From Acinetobacter calcoaceticus ANC 3811 (GTDB taxonomy: Bacteria > Pseudomonadota > Gammaproteobacteria > Pseudomonadales > Moraxellaceae): DNA of 64,000 nucleotides. Shown in pieces: positions 45,676 to 55,090 of the stretch (position 1 is the stretch's first letter; the number at the start of each line of letters is the position of its first letter). Under the pieces are notes generated by a model. It ran no database searches. It had not been told where the DNA came from and worked only from the letters and a program-made list of their open reading frames with translations. The DNA lies in contig NZ_KB976985.1 in the NCBI RefSeq assembly GCF_000399665.1, forward strand, positions 58,309 to 122,308, given 5' to 3'. The position numbers were made by a program, and so were the translations under genes.

Positions 45676-46446
45676 TTAGCCCATTCCGGCATAATTCCAT
45701 GCTTCTGGAATATTTGGCTGTTCTGGTGCTTTATTTAAATCAATATTTAAGTTTCTACTGCCCTGATAAGATTTTTCATCTGAATCTGAGGCAGGTGATA
45801 CGCTTAAACTATAACGATAGCGGAATTGCCACATTAGCGGTTTGACTGGACGAAGATCCAAACTTAAAGAATCCTCATCATGACAATTTCCTTGAGAACT
45901 TTCATAATCTTGCTCAGAAAAACAAGCTCTGATCATACGACTAAAACTAAATGGATAATTCGCAATAAATTGATGTGTAGTGCCAGCATCTGTTAACTCA
46001 TAAAAACTAGCTCGTTCAATATTCGCACCGCCTCCTGAGTACATTTCAGAAAATGAATCGATTACAGCAATTGCATAACGATTTTGGGTTATGGGAAAAA
46101 GCTTAGGAAAGATAAACTGCCCATCAGATGCACCCTCCTTTTGAGTAGAAAGATTTACATGCCACTGTTTCGATAGTTTGAGTCCCGTTGCAGAGTTGTT
46201 AAATTGAAGAATATCTTCACCTGACAAAAGCCATAACTGCCGATCTGCTGTTTTTAAAACCCGCCATTGGTCCGGATGCTCGCAGAGATTTTTAACTTGT
46301 ATGCAAAGTTGTTCCTGCTCATTCTGACTTAATTGTGTTTTTTTAAACTCTAAAATACTTAAGGGTGCAGCAAAAGCAGGCTTGGCAAAACAAGCAAACA
46401 TTCCTACTATAACTAAGAAAGCTATCTCTATTTTACTTCTACTCAT
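45676..46446 (-). CDS. Exported protein of unknown function, 256 residues
   Basis: A signal peptide (MSRSKIEIAFLVIVGMFACF, cleavage near AFAAP) precedes a mature domain of about 228 residues. Features are a beta-rich pattern (QWHVNLSTQKEGASDGQFIF; RYAIAVIDSFSEMYSGGGA) and four cysteines, which suggests a periplasmic, disulphide-bonded fold. No family was recognised. It follows the DUF1176 gene by 37 bp on the same strand, so they are probably co-transcribed and may act together. Confidence 0.65.
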   Translation of the reverse strand: MSRSKIEIAFLVIVGMFACFAKPAFAAPLSILEFKKTQLSQNEQEQLCIQVKNLCEHPDQWRVLKTADRQLWLLSGEDILQFNNSATGLKLSKQWHVNLSTQKEGASDGQFIFPKLFPITQNRYAIAVIDSFSEMYSGGGANIERASFYELTDAGTTHQFIANYPFSFSRMIRACFSEQDYESSQGNCHDEDSLSLDLRPVKPLMWQFRYRYSLSVSPASDSDEKSYQGSRNLNIDLNKAPEQPNIPEAWNYAGMG

Positions 46447-46483
46447 TTTTTCTTTTCCTAATGAGATTTTTTCAACAAAATGG

Positions 46484-47548
46484 CTATTTTACAATAGCTT
46501 CAATTCGATCGAGCTCCCACACTCCACCTGCTGCCAAACCTTTACACATCCCTGTCCACATATTTTTCGTATGTACAAAACTCTTGCCATCCCACACCCA
46601 TTCTTCACTTGCCCAGCAATCGCCTATACCTCTTCCTTTTTGAGCACTACTAATAATTCCACTATCGAAATCAGAAGCTGTTTCTGTCACAAACGTTGCT
46701 TTACCAGTCAAAGACTCATCGAGTACCCATGCCCCATACCCTTCGTTATAAGCCCCTCTCCAACACAGCGTAGTCGCGAGAACTTTCTTATTGGTTAGTT
46801 TATATAGCTCGATTTCTTGTGGTTCAGCTCCATCACTATTACCACCATAAACTCCTTCACAAAAGTCTTCTTTTGGATTTGGATTAACTGCCATCAAGCT
46901 ACGGTGTATTGCTTGATACTGCTTGCTTTTCGGTTGTAGCGTTAAATAAGGTTTAGCTGTAGTTTTAATATGTTTAACAACCAGTTTTGGCTCAGGCATA
47001 AGTACTTTAGTTTCATTGGCACTGCCCTTTTTAACCAAAGCTCCAACAGTCCCAATACGCTTCTGAAAATCATCCATTTTTAATAAAACAGCAGTCATTC
47101 CTGCATCGGAAATTTTCCATTCATGCTGAGTATTTTTAAATATAATTTCAGTTTTCTGTTTAGACTGTTGTAGTACAGCGTTGACTTGTGAATTATTCAA
47201 TTTCCCCATCAATGGCAAATCGGTACCATCTATAGTTACAGTGCCTAAATCTTTGCCATTTACATAAAAATGAATATTTTTAAGCTGATTGGTTGGCAAG
47301 CTTTGCTCATAGTCTGATAAAGCAAATTCAGCTTGCACAGCTTGTTTTGGCCCTGCTTTACGTACCAATAAAAGCGATGCCGGATTATCGCCATTTTCTT
47401 CATTTTGATAACCTGCGGCTTTACATGTACCCGTATTGCTACAAGAGATTTCCCACTCTTGGTGTGAAAATGAAATACCTCTTATTTCTTGGGCAAAACT
47501 ATAAGAACTCATTACCGTTAAACAGCAAATTGAAAGCATTTTTTTCAT
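46484..47548 (-). CDS. DUF1176 family exported protein
   Basis: 354 residues with a signal peptide (MKKMLSICCLTVMSSYSFAQE). The mature sequence has the DUF1176 pattern: FSHQEWEISCSNTGTCKAAGY near the start, then KLVVKH and DFCEGVYGG in the middle, and GRGIGDCWASEEWVWDGKSF near the end. Cysteines in CSNTGTC, DFCEG and GDCWA probably pair in the periplasm. The function is unknown. In other proteobacteria such genes are isolated; here a second exported gene follows and a third is divergent. Confidence 0.82.
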   Translation of the reverse strand: MKKMLSICCLTVMSSYSFAQEIRGISFSHQEWEISCSNTGTCKAAGYQNEENGDNPASLLLVRKAGPKQAVQAEFALSDYEQSLPTNQLKNIHFYVNGKDLGTVTIDGTDLPLMGKLNNSQVNAVLQQSKQKTEIIFKNTQHEWKISDAGMTAVLLKMDDFQKRIGTVGALVKKGSANETKVLMPEPKLVVKHIKTTAKPYLTLQPKSKQYQAIHRSLMAVNPNPKEDFCEGVYGGNSDGAEPQEIELYKLTNKKVLATTLCWRGAYNEGYGAWVLDESLTGKATFVTETASDFDSGIISSAQKGRGIGDCWASEEWVWDGKSFVHTKNMWTGMCKGLAAGGVWELDRIEAIVK

Positions 47549-47670
47549 TTTTTCATGTCTCTGCTGGTCTGTTTTATTATTAAGTTAAAACAGTTTAAAA
47601 TTTTGGACTAACATCTAGTTTAAAAGAATATGCTAGGTTTATATAAAATTTAAATGATTACTTTTTAAAA

Positions 47671-48420
47671 ATGAAAAAACTGAATTTTTTATTATGCACA
47701 ATATTAGTCAGTATCACTTCAAGTGCCTATGCAGAAGTAGAAAGCTTTACACCTCATTTCCCCAAATTTTATAGCTCTGCTGCCACCCGCAAAGCAGATA
47801 ATCAATTCTACTATCTAGGAGAGGCAAAGTTTTTAAACGGCGTTACAGTCCCGTTTTATGGTGTTACAGCACAAAGCCCAACAGAGAATGGTTTACTGAA
47901 AGATTTTGAGACCTGTACACCTAAAAGTTGCCGTTTTAATTTTAAACTCGATGCTCAACATGCCAAGCAACTCAAGCTTGTTGCATTACCTGAAACAGGT
48001 TTAGTGCTCATTCCAAAAAACTGGCAAGATGTGCAAGCAAATGCAGGTGCTAATGGAACTGGTTTTGCTTTAGTAATGAGTCCAGATCAAAAACAAGCAA
48101 TAGAACTTTATGATTCTTCGTTTTGTGTCGGTTGCGGGCTACCAAACGCAACACTCTATTTCCCAGAGTTGTTAAAAGAAAGCCTTGAAAATGAGTTCGG
48201 TGGTTATAAAGACCCGAAAAAACTAATTAATATTGTTCATCCTTCTAAGAAAGTGGCTTTTTTTAGTTATCAAATTACCCAAGTGAACAATAAAACGCAT
48301 GGTATTGCTAAATACCATGATGAAGACACTTTCAACTATAAAGAAATTCAAGTCACCTTAGATAAATCTCAACAGCATTTAGTAGGACCTATCCTTAATT
48401 TTTATAATGCGACTCATTAA
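47671..48420 (+). CDS. Exported protein of unknown function, 249 residues
   Basis: A signal peptide (MKKLNFLLCTILVSITSSAYA, cleavage after AYA) is followed by a 228-residue mature domain. Cysteines lie in FETCTPKSCRF and SSFCVGCGLPN. The latter CxxC-like group is unlike a thioredoxin site (it is CVGC) and may bind metal or form a disulphide. No family was assigned with confidence, though a relation to the DUF4850 group is possible. It is divergent from the DUF1176 gene 122 bp away and ends at a strong hairpin. Confidence 0.65.
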   Translation: MKKLNFLLCTILVSITSSAYAEVESFTPHFPKFYSSAATRKADNQFYYLGEAKFLNGVTVPFYGVTAQSPTENGLLKDFETCTPKSCRFNFKLDAQHAKQLKLVALPETGLVLIPKNWQDVQANAGANGTGFALVMSPDQKQAIELYDSSFCVGCGLPNATLYFPELLKESLENEFGGYKDPKKLINIVHPSKKVAFFSYQITQVNNKTHGIAKYHDEDTFNYKEIQVTLDKSQQHLVGPILNFYNATH

Positions 48421-48432
48421 ATCCACACCTGT

Positions 48433-48462
48433 AAAGAAAACCCGCTTTCGCGGGTTTTCTTT
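48433..48462. terminator. Bidirectional terminator, exported protein / sbmA
   Basis: aaagaaaacccgc / gcgggttttcttt with a 4-nt loop and T-runs. Its arms are almost the same as those of the hairpin at 42906. Confidence 0.9.
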
Positions 48463-49658
48463 TATTTATGTAGTATCGATTCAAAAGCCTTTAAACGCTT
48501 ATAAATCGAAAGTAGTTCAATAATTGTTTTCCATGAACTAATTAAATATTGGAAAGATTCACGGACCTTATCGAATACACCGCCAATTTGGTTAATCAAG
48601 CCTAACGTCATCTTTCCACTTGCAATTGCAGGGAATAAAACGACTAGACTATATAAAATATCTAACTGCTTATACCAAGTTGCTACCAAGTTAAAGTAAG
48701 CATAATGGAAATAGAGTCGGAAGTAGTTTTTACGAACTCGGCTAAATAGCTCTTTTAAAGTAGCTGGTCTTGCACGATCTGCATGATCTTCACCATAAAC
48801 TAACTCTTTACGATAAGCCGCTTCTACTTTTTGATTATTAAATTGCAATCCAGGTAATTTAATACCCACGACCATTAAGAGAACAGTACCAAAAGCAGCC
48901 CATACAATTGCGGCCCATACTAGAGAATGTTCTAACTCACCGACAATTGGTAAAACGGGAACATGTTTAGACAGTTGAAATAAAATAGGTAAAAAGGCAA
49001 TTAAGATCATCACAGCTTTTACCAGTTCAACCCCTAAGTCTTCCATAATAGTTGCAAAGCGCATGGTATCTTCTTGTACACGCTGTGAAGCACCTTCGAC
49101 ATGACGCAGCTTTTCCCAATGCTCTGTGTAGTATTCATTCATTGCCGTACGCCAACGAAATACATAATGGCTTGTGAAAAAAGCATTAATAACAGCAAGA
49201 GTCACAGCAACCATAGCAATATAAAGAAAAACTAAAGTCTCACTATATAGTGCCGAGAGGTCTCCACCACCATCGGAAAGCATTTTTTGGATTAAATCCC
49301 AAAAAGGAACATACCATGCATTAATGGCCACACTGACCTGAACACCAAACCAGATGTTAAATAAAATAAATGCTGAACCCCAGATAGACCATCGCTGCCA
49401 TGGATTATTAGAAATAATTTTCCAAAATCCAGCAAAAAGTACAGTAGAGACTAGAAACCAGACATAGAACCATAAGAAAGTTGGAGACCAAAAACGGCTC
49501 ACACCTACAGGTAGTTGTGAATCATGGTAACCCTTAGCAAACCCAATAAAAGTTCCCCACGTGTTTCCACCTGAGTACCAGAGCACCATATTGAGTGCGA
49601 TCCAAATAACCGCAGATATGAAAAAATACCGTGGTGATGGAAAAAATGATTTGAACAT
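48462..49658 (-). CDS. sbmA: Peptide transporter SbmA
   Basis: 398 residues with about eight membrane segments. The opening [18 protein letters not shown] and the central [20 protein letters not shown], then [13 protein letters not shown], are typical of the SbmA/BacA_like family. This inner-membrane transporter imports proline-rich antimicrobial peptides, microcins and bleomycin using the proton gradient. The length agrees with E. coli SbmA (about 400 residues). No ATP-binding domain is present. The gene is alone and ends in the shared terminator. Confidence 0.93.
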   Translation of the reverse strand: MFKSFFPSPRYFFISAVIWIALNMVLWYSGGNTWGTFIGFAKGYHDSQLPVGVSRFWSPTFLWFYVWFLVSTVLFAGFWKIISNNPWQRWSIWGSAFILFNIWFGVQVSVAINAWYVPFWDLIQKMLSDGGGDLSALYSETLVFLYIAMVAVTLAVINAFFTSHYVFRWRTAMNEYYTEHWEKLRHVEGASQRVQEDTMRFATIMEDLGVELVKAVMILIAFLPILFQLSKHVPVLPIVGELEHSLVWAAIVWAAFGTVLLMVVGIKLPGLQFNNQKVEAAYRKELVYGEDHADRARPATLKELFSRVRKNYFRLYFHYAYFNLVATWYKQLDILYSLVVLFPAIASGKMTLGLINQIGGVFDKVRESFQYLISSWKTIIELLSIYKRLKAFESILHK

Positions 49659-49895
49659 TAAGCGTGGATATCCTTATATTTCTTCAAATTTACAATGAGA
49701 AGAATACTAAAACCTAAACCTTAAAATTGTGAAGTGCAAAGTTTAGAGAATTGTCAGTTTTTCTCGTTTCATTGAAGGATTTGATCGTTTTTTTGTAAAT
49801 TCATCCCTTTTGGGCAATTTAATCCATTTAAATTGCCTTGTATATGACTCTCGATAGAGCCATATACGGCTTTTATAACATAGCAATATCAGAGA

Positions 49896-51131
49896 TTAAA
49901 TCTCTTCTTTACGAACAATATAGCCTTCCAACTGCATTGCCTGAATGAGCAAATCTAGATCCGAAGCGCTTTTAAGCTCAACATCAACACTCACTGCACT
50001 TTCTTTGGCGCGGCTGGTTGCTGCAAAGCGCTCATGACGCAATTCATAAATATTACCGCCTTGCTCAGCAATAATTGCTGTTAAACGAGCTAAAGCACCC
50101 GGATTATCTGGTAATTCAACACGAATACGGACCATACGCCCTGTACGCGTTAAATGACGTTGCAATACAGAAACCATAACGCGTGTATCAATATTGCCAC
50201 CAGACAGCACTACACCCAATTTATGACCTAAAAAGAGATCAGGACGAGACATAATTGCAGCAATACCTGTTGCACCTGCCCCTTCACACACTGTTTTCTC
50301 AATATTAAGTAACAGTGCAATTGCCTCTTCAATCATGTCTTCTGTGACAACAACAATGTCATCAACATTTTGTTTAGCAATTTGAGTCGTAAGCTCACCC
50401 GGAGTTTTTACCGCGATACCTTCTGCAACTGTCGAACCCATTGAAACTGCATGCTGATAATTGCACAGTATTTTTGCCATACTTGGGTATACAACAGATT
50501 GCACCCCAATCACTTTAATTTTGGGATTTATAGCCTTAGCAGCAATCGCAATACCAGAAATTAGGCCACCACCGCCAATTGGTACAACTAAAATGTCTAG
50601 TTCAGGCACAGCTGCAAGCATTTCGAGCGCAATGGTTCCTTGACCTGCAATAACTTCTGCATCATCGAATGGATGGATAATCGTTAAAGATTCTTCTTGT
50701 GCTAAACGATGCATTTCAGCAGCAGCTTCTGAAAAGTCTTGTCCGTGCAAAATAACGCGTGCTCCGTATTCACGTACTCGCTGCACTTTTACATTAGGCG
50801 TAGATTTCGGCATCACAATGGTCGCTGTTACCCCTGTGCGCTGAGCATGATACGCTACGCCTTGCGCATGATTGCCTGCCGAAGCTGCAATAACACCATG
50901 TTGTTTTTCTTGGTCAGATAAACACAACAGTTTATTCAGTGCACCCCGTTCTTTAAAAGAAGCTGTAAATTGTAAGTTTTCAAATTTCAGCCACATCTCA
51001 GCCCCTAAGGTTTTAGAAATGGTTTCTGAGAAAACAAAAGGAGTTTTTACGACTAAACCTTCCAAACGCTCTGCGGCAGCATGAACATCATCTAATGTTG
51101 GAAACCCATTTTTAACCTGTTGCTGTATCAT
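49896..51131 (-). CDS. Threonine dehydratase (ammonia-lyase) with ACT domain
   Basis: 411 residues. The PLP lysine is Lys60 (ASFKERGA), the phosphate-binding loop is VVPIGGGGLISG (near 181-192), and ASAGNHAQGVA (near 83-93) lines the site. A single ACT-like regulatory domain (about 335-411, RIRVELPDNPGALARL) replaces the two of classical biosynthetic IlvA. This is the shorter form that deaminates threonine to 2-oxobutanoate, either for isoleucine synthesis or catabolism. The context (an isolated gene) does not decide which. Confidence 0.9.
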   Translation of the reverse strand: MIQQQVKNGFPTLDDVHAAAERLEGLVVKTPFVFSETISKTLGAEMWLKFENLQFTASFKERGALNKLLCLSDQEKQHGVIAASAGNHAQGVAYHAQRTGVTATIVMPKSTPNVKVQRVREYGARVILHGQDFSEAAAEMHRLAQEESLTIIHPFDDAEVIAGQGTIALEMLAAVPELDILVVPIGGGGLISGIAIAAKAINPKIKVIGVQSVVYPSMAKILCNYQHAVSMGSTVAEGIAVKTPGELTTQIAKQNVDDIVVVTEDMIEEAIALLLNIEKTVCEGAGATGIAAIMSRPDLFLGHKLGVVLSGGNIDTRVMVSVLQRHLTRTGRMVRIRVELPDNPGALARLTAIIAEQGGNIYELRHERFAATSRAKESAVSVDVELKSASDLDLLIQAMQLEGYIVRKEEI

Positions 51132-51283
51132 TTATCTAGTCAGCCTCAATACATTACAAATCAATTATTTTTTAAAAATGACATCAATATTTTATATTGG
51201 TCATCAGAGTTTTCAGCATATCCAACATGTACCTAATATACAAAAATTTTTATTCCAAAAATTAAGGATTTAAACTCACACAA

Positions 51284-51310
51284 AAAAAGCCCTAATCAGG
51301 CTTTTTATTT
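51284..51310 (-). terminator. Terminator between the threonine dehydratase and patatin genes
   Basis: aaaaagcc / ggcttttt with A/T-runs on both sides lies 150 bp past the 5' end of the upstream gene, 25 bp past the patatin stop. It ends the patatin transcript. Confidence 0.7.
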
Positions 51311-51334
51311 AATTTTCAAAAGATTAACGTTAAA

Positions 51335-52309
51335 TTATTGAGTTTGTGCACTCAACCCTTCAGTAGACATATTCTGTTCAGCTATTTTTCCATCAATAAC
51401 AAACTGAATATCTGAAAGTTTGGCATTGGCGGCATCGATGCCCGATTTCATGGTAGCTTCACGGCCTTTCACATCAAAAATATGCGCTTTTTCTCTTAAA
51501 TCTGGCTGAATAACAACGTCTGCATATTGTAATTCTTCTGCTGCTAAACGACCTTGCATAATATTAATATTCTGGTTAAACAGTCCCCAGACATTCGATG
51601 TTTCTGTGTAAATCGGCTGAGCTAAAATATCAACAGCAATAATCACATCAGCGCCTAAGTCACGTGCAACCTCAACTGGTACAGGACTGACCAACCCACC
51701 ATCGACATATTCAGATTTGCCAATTTTAGTGGGTACAAACATACTTGGAATTGAAGCAGATGCTCTTACGGCTTGCCCCGTATTACCATAGTTAAATACG
51801 GTTTTAGTACCATGCTTTAATTCGGTTGCAACCACATACATTGGGATTTTCATTTTTTCGAGTGGCATGTTGTTTACTTGCTGGTTCACGTAGTTTTCTA
51901 CTTTTTTGCCATCAAAAAAACCTTTTAGACCGATACTAATATCACGCACATCGCCAGCTTTCATTTTTAAAGCAGTATCACGCAATTCAGCAGGACTTTT
52001 ACCACTGGCATAAAGTGCTCCAACAATACTACCGGCACTGGTACCTACAATAAAATCTGGTCGAATACCATGTTGTTCCAAAACCTCAATCACACCAATA
52101 TGGGCATAACCTCGTGCTCCACCGCTACCCAATACGAGCGCAACAACAGGACGCTTTTGCTGTTTTTTAATTCGTGCAAATGGCTGATCAACAGAGCGAG
52201 CATAGGCCTCCGTCGTTTGCGGTTTTAGAGTAGCAGACAAGTGTGTAGTGGTCTGGCATCCTGCCAACACCATAGAGAGTCCGAGAACCCACAATTTAAG
52301 CTGTTTCAT
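51335..52309 (-). CDS. Patatin-like phospholipase, predicted lipoprotein (paralogue)
   Basis: 324 residues from ATG 52309 (MKQLKLWVLGLSMVLAGC, lipid-acceptor Cys18). A GTG at 52324 adds five residues without improving the signal. Patatin motifs: GSGGARG (61-67), Ser91 in GTSAG, Asp203 in VDGG. Much of the core (VRAS.SIP..FVP..IG, then DGGLVSP.PV..ARD.GAD) is the same as in the product at 10995, and both are lipoproteins of similar size. The two presumably arose by duplication and may act on the same envelope lipids. It precedes the threonine dehydratase on the same strand. Confidence 0.9.
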   Translation of the reverse strand: MKQLKLWVLGLSMVLAGCQTTTHLSATLKPQTTEAYARSVDQPFARIKKQQKRPVVALVLGSGGARGYAHIGVIEVLEQHGIRPDFIVGTSAGSIVGALYASGKSPAELRDTALKMKAGDVRDISIGLKGFFDGKKVENYVNQQVNNMPLEKMKIPMYVVATELKHGTKTVFNYGNTGQAVRASASIPSMFVPTKIGKSEYVDGGLVSPVPVEVARDLGADVIIAVDILAQPIYTETSNVWGLFNQNINIMQGRLAAEELQYADVVIQPDLREKAHIFDVKGREATMKSGIDAANAKLSDIQFVIDGKIAEQNMSTEGLSAQTQ

Positions 52310-52444
52310 GGCCTGTCTTCGCACTATGAGGTTTAAGTTCGGATTGCAATTTTAGTTGCTAGTCTCGTGAAAAGCTGTATCGAATTTATTTAATTTGTCA
52401 TGTTTAAAATTTAGACTCAAGTATTTTATCTATCCCCTCTATGA

Positions 52445-52474
52445 AAAAGGCCCCTTATTTATAAGAGGCCTTTT
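52445..52474 (-). terminator. Terminator of the AGCS symporter gene
   Basis: aaaaggcccctta / taagaggcctttt (one mismatch) 6 bp past the stop. Confidence 0.8.
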
Positions 52475-52479
52475 GTAAC

Positions 52480-53955
52480 TTACCAGATATCTGAATCGAC
52501 TTTTTTCTTCAATTCCGGATATTTATCAATTTTAAACTCAGGCTCTTTAATGCCTTTTTTCAATTGTTCACGGTAATCTTTCAACAATGTGCGTGCCATC
52601 GGTGTTAACAGTAAAATTGCAATCAAGTTAATGGTTGCCATGATACCCATAAACAAGTCGGCCATAGACCAAACGAGTGGAACACTACCAATTGCACCGA
52701 AGTACACCATCACCAATACAAAAATTCGGAAGATGAACATGACTTTCGGATTGTTATTAATAAACTGCATATTACCTTCTGCATAGGCATAGTTACCTAG
52801 TACAGCTGAATAACAGAATAAGAATAATAGAACAGCAAGGAAGTCCGACCCCCAATGCCCAACTTGAGTTTCTAAAGCACGCTGTGTTAATTCAACACCG
52901 ACAAAAGCTGTATCTTGGTAAACACCAGAAACCAAAATGATGATTGCAGTACTTGTACACACAATGAAAGTATCTACAAATACACCGAGCATTTGTACCA
53001 AACCTTGGTTTACAGGATGTTTTACATCAGATGCAGCCGCTGCGTTTGGTGCAGAACCCATACCAGCTTCGTTAGAGAATAAGCCACGCTTAATCCCTTG
53101 CATCATTGCCATTGACACTGCCGCACCAAAGAAACCACCTGCTGCAGACTTAAAATTGAAAGCATCGGTTACAATCAGCTTTAAAATATCAGGCAAAATT
53201 GCATAGTTACTGATTGCAATATAAAGAGCAACAGATAGGTAAAGACCTGCTTTTAAAGGTACAAACATCTCTGCAAATTTAGCGATACGCTTAATACCAC
53301 CAAAAATTGCTAATGCAACTAAAACTACAAGAGCAAGACCAACCCATGAAATTTCTAGATCAATGCCACCTAAATGAGCAATAAAATTAGCTTTGTCCCA
53401 ACCCCAAGCATGTGAAGATGCATTGGCAATCGCATTGATTTGAACTGAGTTGAATACGAAACCGTAGGTAAAGATTAATGCCAGTGCAAAGACCACACCA
53501 AAGGTTTTACTACGTAAACCTTGAGTAATATAGTAGGCTGGTCCACCGCGGAACTGTTTAGTCTTGCTATCTCTAACTTTAAATAATTGAGCAAGCGTAG
53601 ACTCAATGAAAGCTGAGCTCATACCAAGAATAGCAGTAACCCACATCCAGAACACTGCACCTGGACCACCAATTGCGATGGCAATTGCTACACCAGCAAT
53701 ATTACCTACCCCAACACGGCTTGCAAGGCCAGTTACAAACGCCTGAAAAGGTGTAAGACCATGCTCATCTGCGCCTTCGGTACGACTGCTTTTCATCACT
53801 CGGATACTTTGCAGGAACATGCGAATTTGCACGCCTCCTGTTAAGACCGTATAAAAAATACCTACAGCCAGCAAGAAAATAACCAAAAAGTCCCATAAAG
53901 GGTCATTCAAAAATTTTACCCACGACATTAGTGTGGCATTGAGTTGTTCATTCAT
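52480..53955 (-). CDS. Alanine/glycine:cation symporter, AGCS family
   Basis: 491 residues from ATG 53955; the frame is open 16 codons further, but no good ribosome binding site precedes that. About eleven membrane helices. The family signatures are RVGVGNIAGVAIAIAIGGPG (near 78-97) and SNEAGMGSAPNAAAA (near 290-305). These symporters import alanine, glycine or related small amino acids with sodium. The substrate is a family-based inference. It is monocistronic with its own terminator. Confidence 0.93.
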   Translation of the reverse strand: MNEQLNATLMSWVKFLNDPLWDFLVIFLLAVGIFYTVLTGGVQIRMFLQSIRVMKSSRTEGADEHGLTPFQAFVTGLASRVGVGNIAGVAIAIAIGGPGAVFWMWVTAILGMSSAFIESTLAQLFKVRDSKTKQFRGGPAYYITQGLRSKTFGVVFALALIFTYGFVFNSVQINAIANASSHAWGWDKANFIAHLGGIDLEISWVGLALVVLVALAIFGGIKRIAKFAEMFVPLKAGLYLSVALYIAISNYAILPDILKLIVTDAFNFKSAAGGFFGAAVSMAMMQGIKRGLFSNEAGMGSAPNAAAASDVKHPVNQGLVQMLGVFVDTFIVCTSTAIIILVSGVYQDTAFVGVELTQRALETQVGHWGSDFLAVLLFLFCYSAVLGNYAYAEGNMQFINNNPKVMFIFRIFVLVMVYFGAIGSVPLVWSMADLFMGIMATINLIAILLLTPMARTLLKDYREQLKKGIKEPEFKIDKYPELKKKVDSDIW

Positions 53956-54018
53956 ACTCGGTCCGCTTACGTTCCTTGCTAATGTGCTAAAAGCACATGC
54001 CAAAATACTGCAATAAAC

Positions 54019-54047
54019 AAAAAGCCCCTAGAAACCGGGACTTTTCA
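54019..54047 (-). terminator. Terminator-like hairpin before the AGCS gene
   Basis: On the minus strand: aaaagtccc / ggggcttttt (one mismatch, 8-nt loop) with a T-run. It would end a transcript coming from 54.05-54.6 kb. Confidence 0.6.
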
Positions 54048-54053
54048 GTAAAT

Positions 54054-54251
54054 TCAAGAAAAAACTTTTAATGTCAATTGAATAGCAATTATCGTCACAA
54101 GTTTAAGCAACATCATGCCCAACACTAAGCCTTTGAAGGTTGCATGAGAGAAAGCGACCTTCAGATAAAATAGTATCATTGCACTACTGAACTTTTCCGC
54201 TTGCGGAAAAACAGTATGCATCGACTCAGCTACAAACTTGGAAACTAACAA
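54054..54251 (-). CDS. Possible small membrane protein
   Basis: A 65-codon frame from TTG 54251, or 55 codons from ATG 54221, with a hydrophobic C-terminal half (LVLGMMLLKLVTIIAIQL). The hairpin immediately downstream suggests that a transcript ends here. There is no good ribosome binding site and no family was recognised, so it may be spurious. Confidence 0.3.
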   Translation of the reverse strand: MLVSKFVAESMHTVFPQAEKFSSAMILFYLKVAFSHATFKGLVLGMMLLKLVTIIAIQLTLKVFS

Positions 54252-54378
54252 ATGACCACCGCTAAATAAACTCGTCTAATGATTCCCATCAGTTAAGCGA
54301 GTTTTACAAAATCTGGATTTAAGCCAATAAGCATATTTACATATACTTTTGAGCAAATGTCTAAACTGGATATAAATT

Positions 54379-54582
54379 TCAAAGACTGTAACGAGCCATC
54401 GCCATAACGCGACTATCTGCGCCCTTTTCTCTCTGATCAAAGAAGAGTGCGTTTAGACCTGTACTAAGCTGTTGTATTTTTTGTGACTCAGTAGCTGCTT
54501 GAGTTACGTTCATTTTCATGGTTGCAATGGTAATCGCCAATCCTTGTTTCATGAACTGCTTGTTGATGAGTGATAGACTCAT
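54379..54582 (-). CDS. Small hypothetical protein, 67 residues
   Basis: ATG at 54582 with a strong AGGAG 6 nt upstream, which makes it very likely to be translated. The sequence starts MSLSLINKQFMKQGLAITIA and ends REKGADSRVMAMARYSL. It is amphipathic without a clear signal peptide. No family was recognised. It stands between the AGCS gene and a divergent nitroreductase. The 184 bp of upstream sequence to 54766 is AT-rich and presumably holds its promoter. Confidence 0.65.
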   Translation of the reverse strand: MSLSLINKQFMKQGLAITIATMKMNVTQAATESQKIQQLSTGLNALFFDQREKGADSRVMAMARYSL

Positions 54583-55090
54583 GTAAAGCTCCTATACCTC
54601 GTGTATTTCTCCATTTCTGCAACTAAATCCTTTTGGTAAAGGGATTTTGTTTGCAGCCAGCATTTCCTAACGTGAGTATGGAGAAATCATACCTGCGTAA
54701 AAAAGTCGGTATTATGCAGAAATTTAAAGTTTTGTGTATATTTTTCATTAAAATTTTATATAAAAAATGGTCATCTTTTATATAAAACGATCCGTTTTGT
54801 ACTGTTTTTAAACATATTATACCTTTTTTTCAATTGAATATTATTCACCCACTCACTGTTATGCTTTTATTTTTATAACCGACAAAATCACACTATTTTG
54901 TCTATTTAAATCTAAAGTGGCATATTCGAATTATGATTAATCAGACAATATGTCTAAACTAATTAAATTATCATACCTGTAAGAATATCTCTTTTCTAAT
55001 ATTTTTTGCTTATAAATGAAGTACTTTCAAAGCATGAAATTAAGCTTCAAAAAAGTATGAAATATTTAAGAAAAAGATATAGGAGTACTC
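54583..55090. other. Divergent intergenic region, small protein / nitroreductase
   Basis: 508 bp, very AT-rich on its right half. It must contain two divergent promoters. I saw no gene, repeat or RNA in it. Confidence 0.45.

Noticed and set aside
46382..46798. 138-codon plus-strand frame overlapping two exported protein genes
   Set aside because: It lies antisense to genes with signal peptides and good gene structure, and its product has no recognisable pattern.
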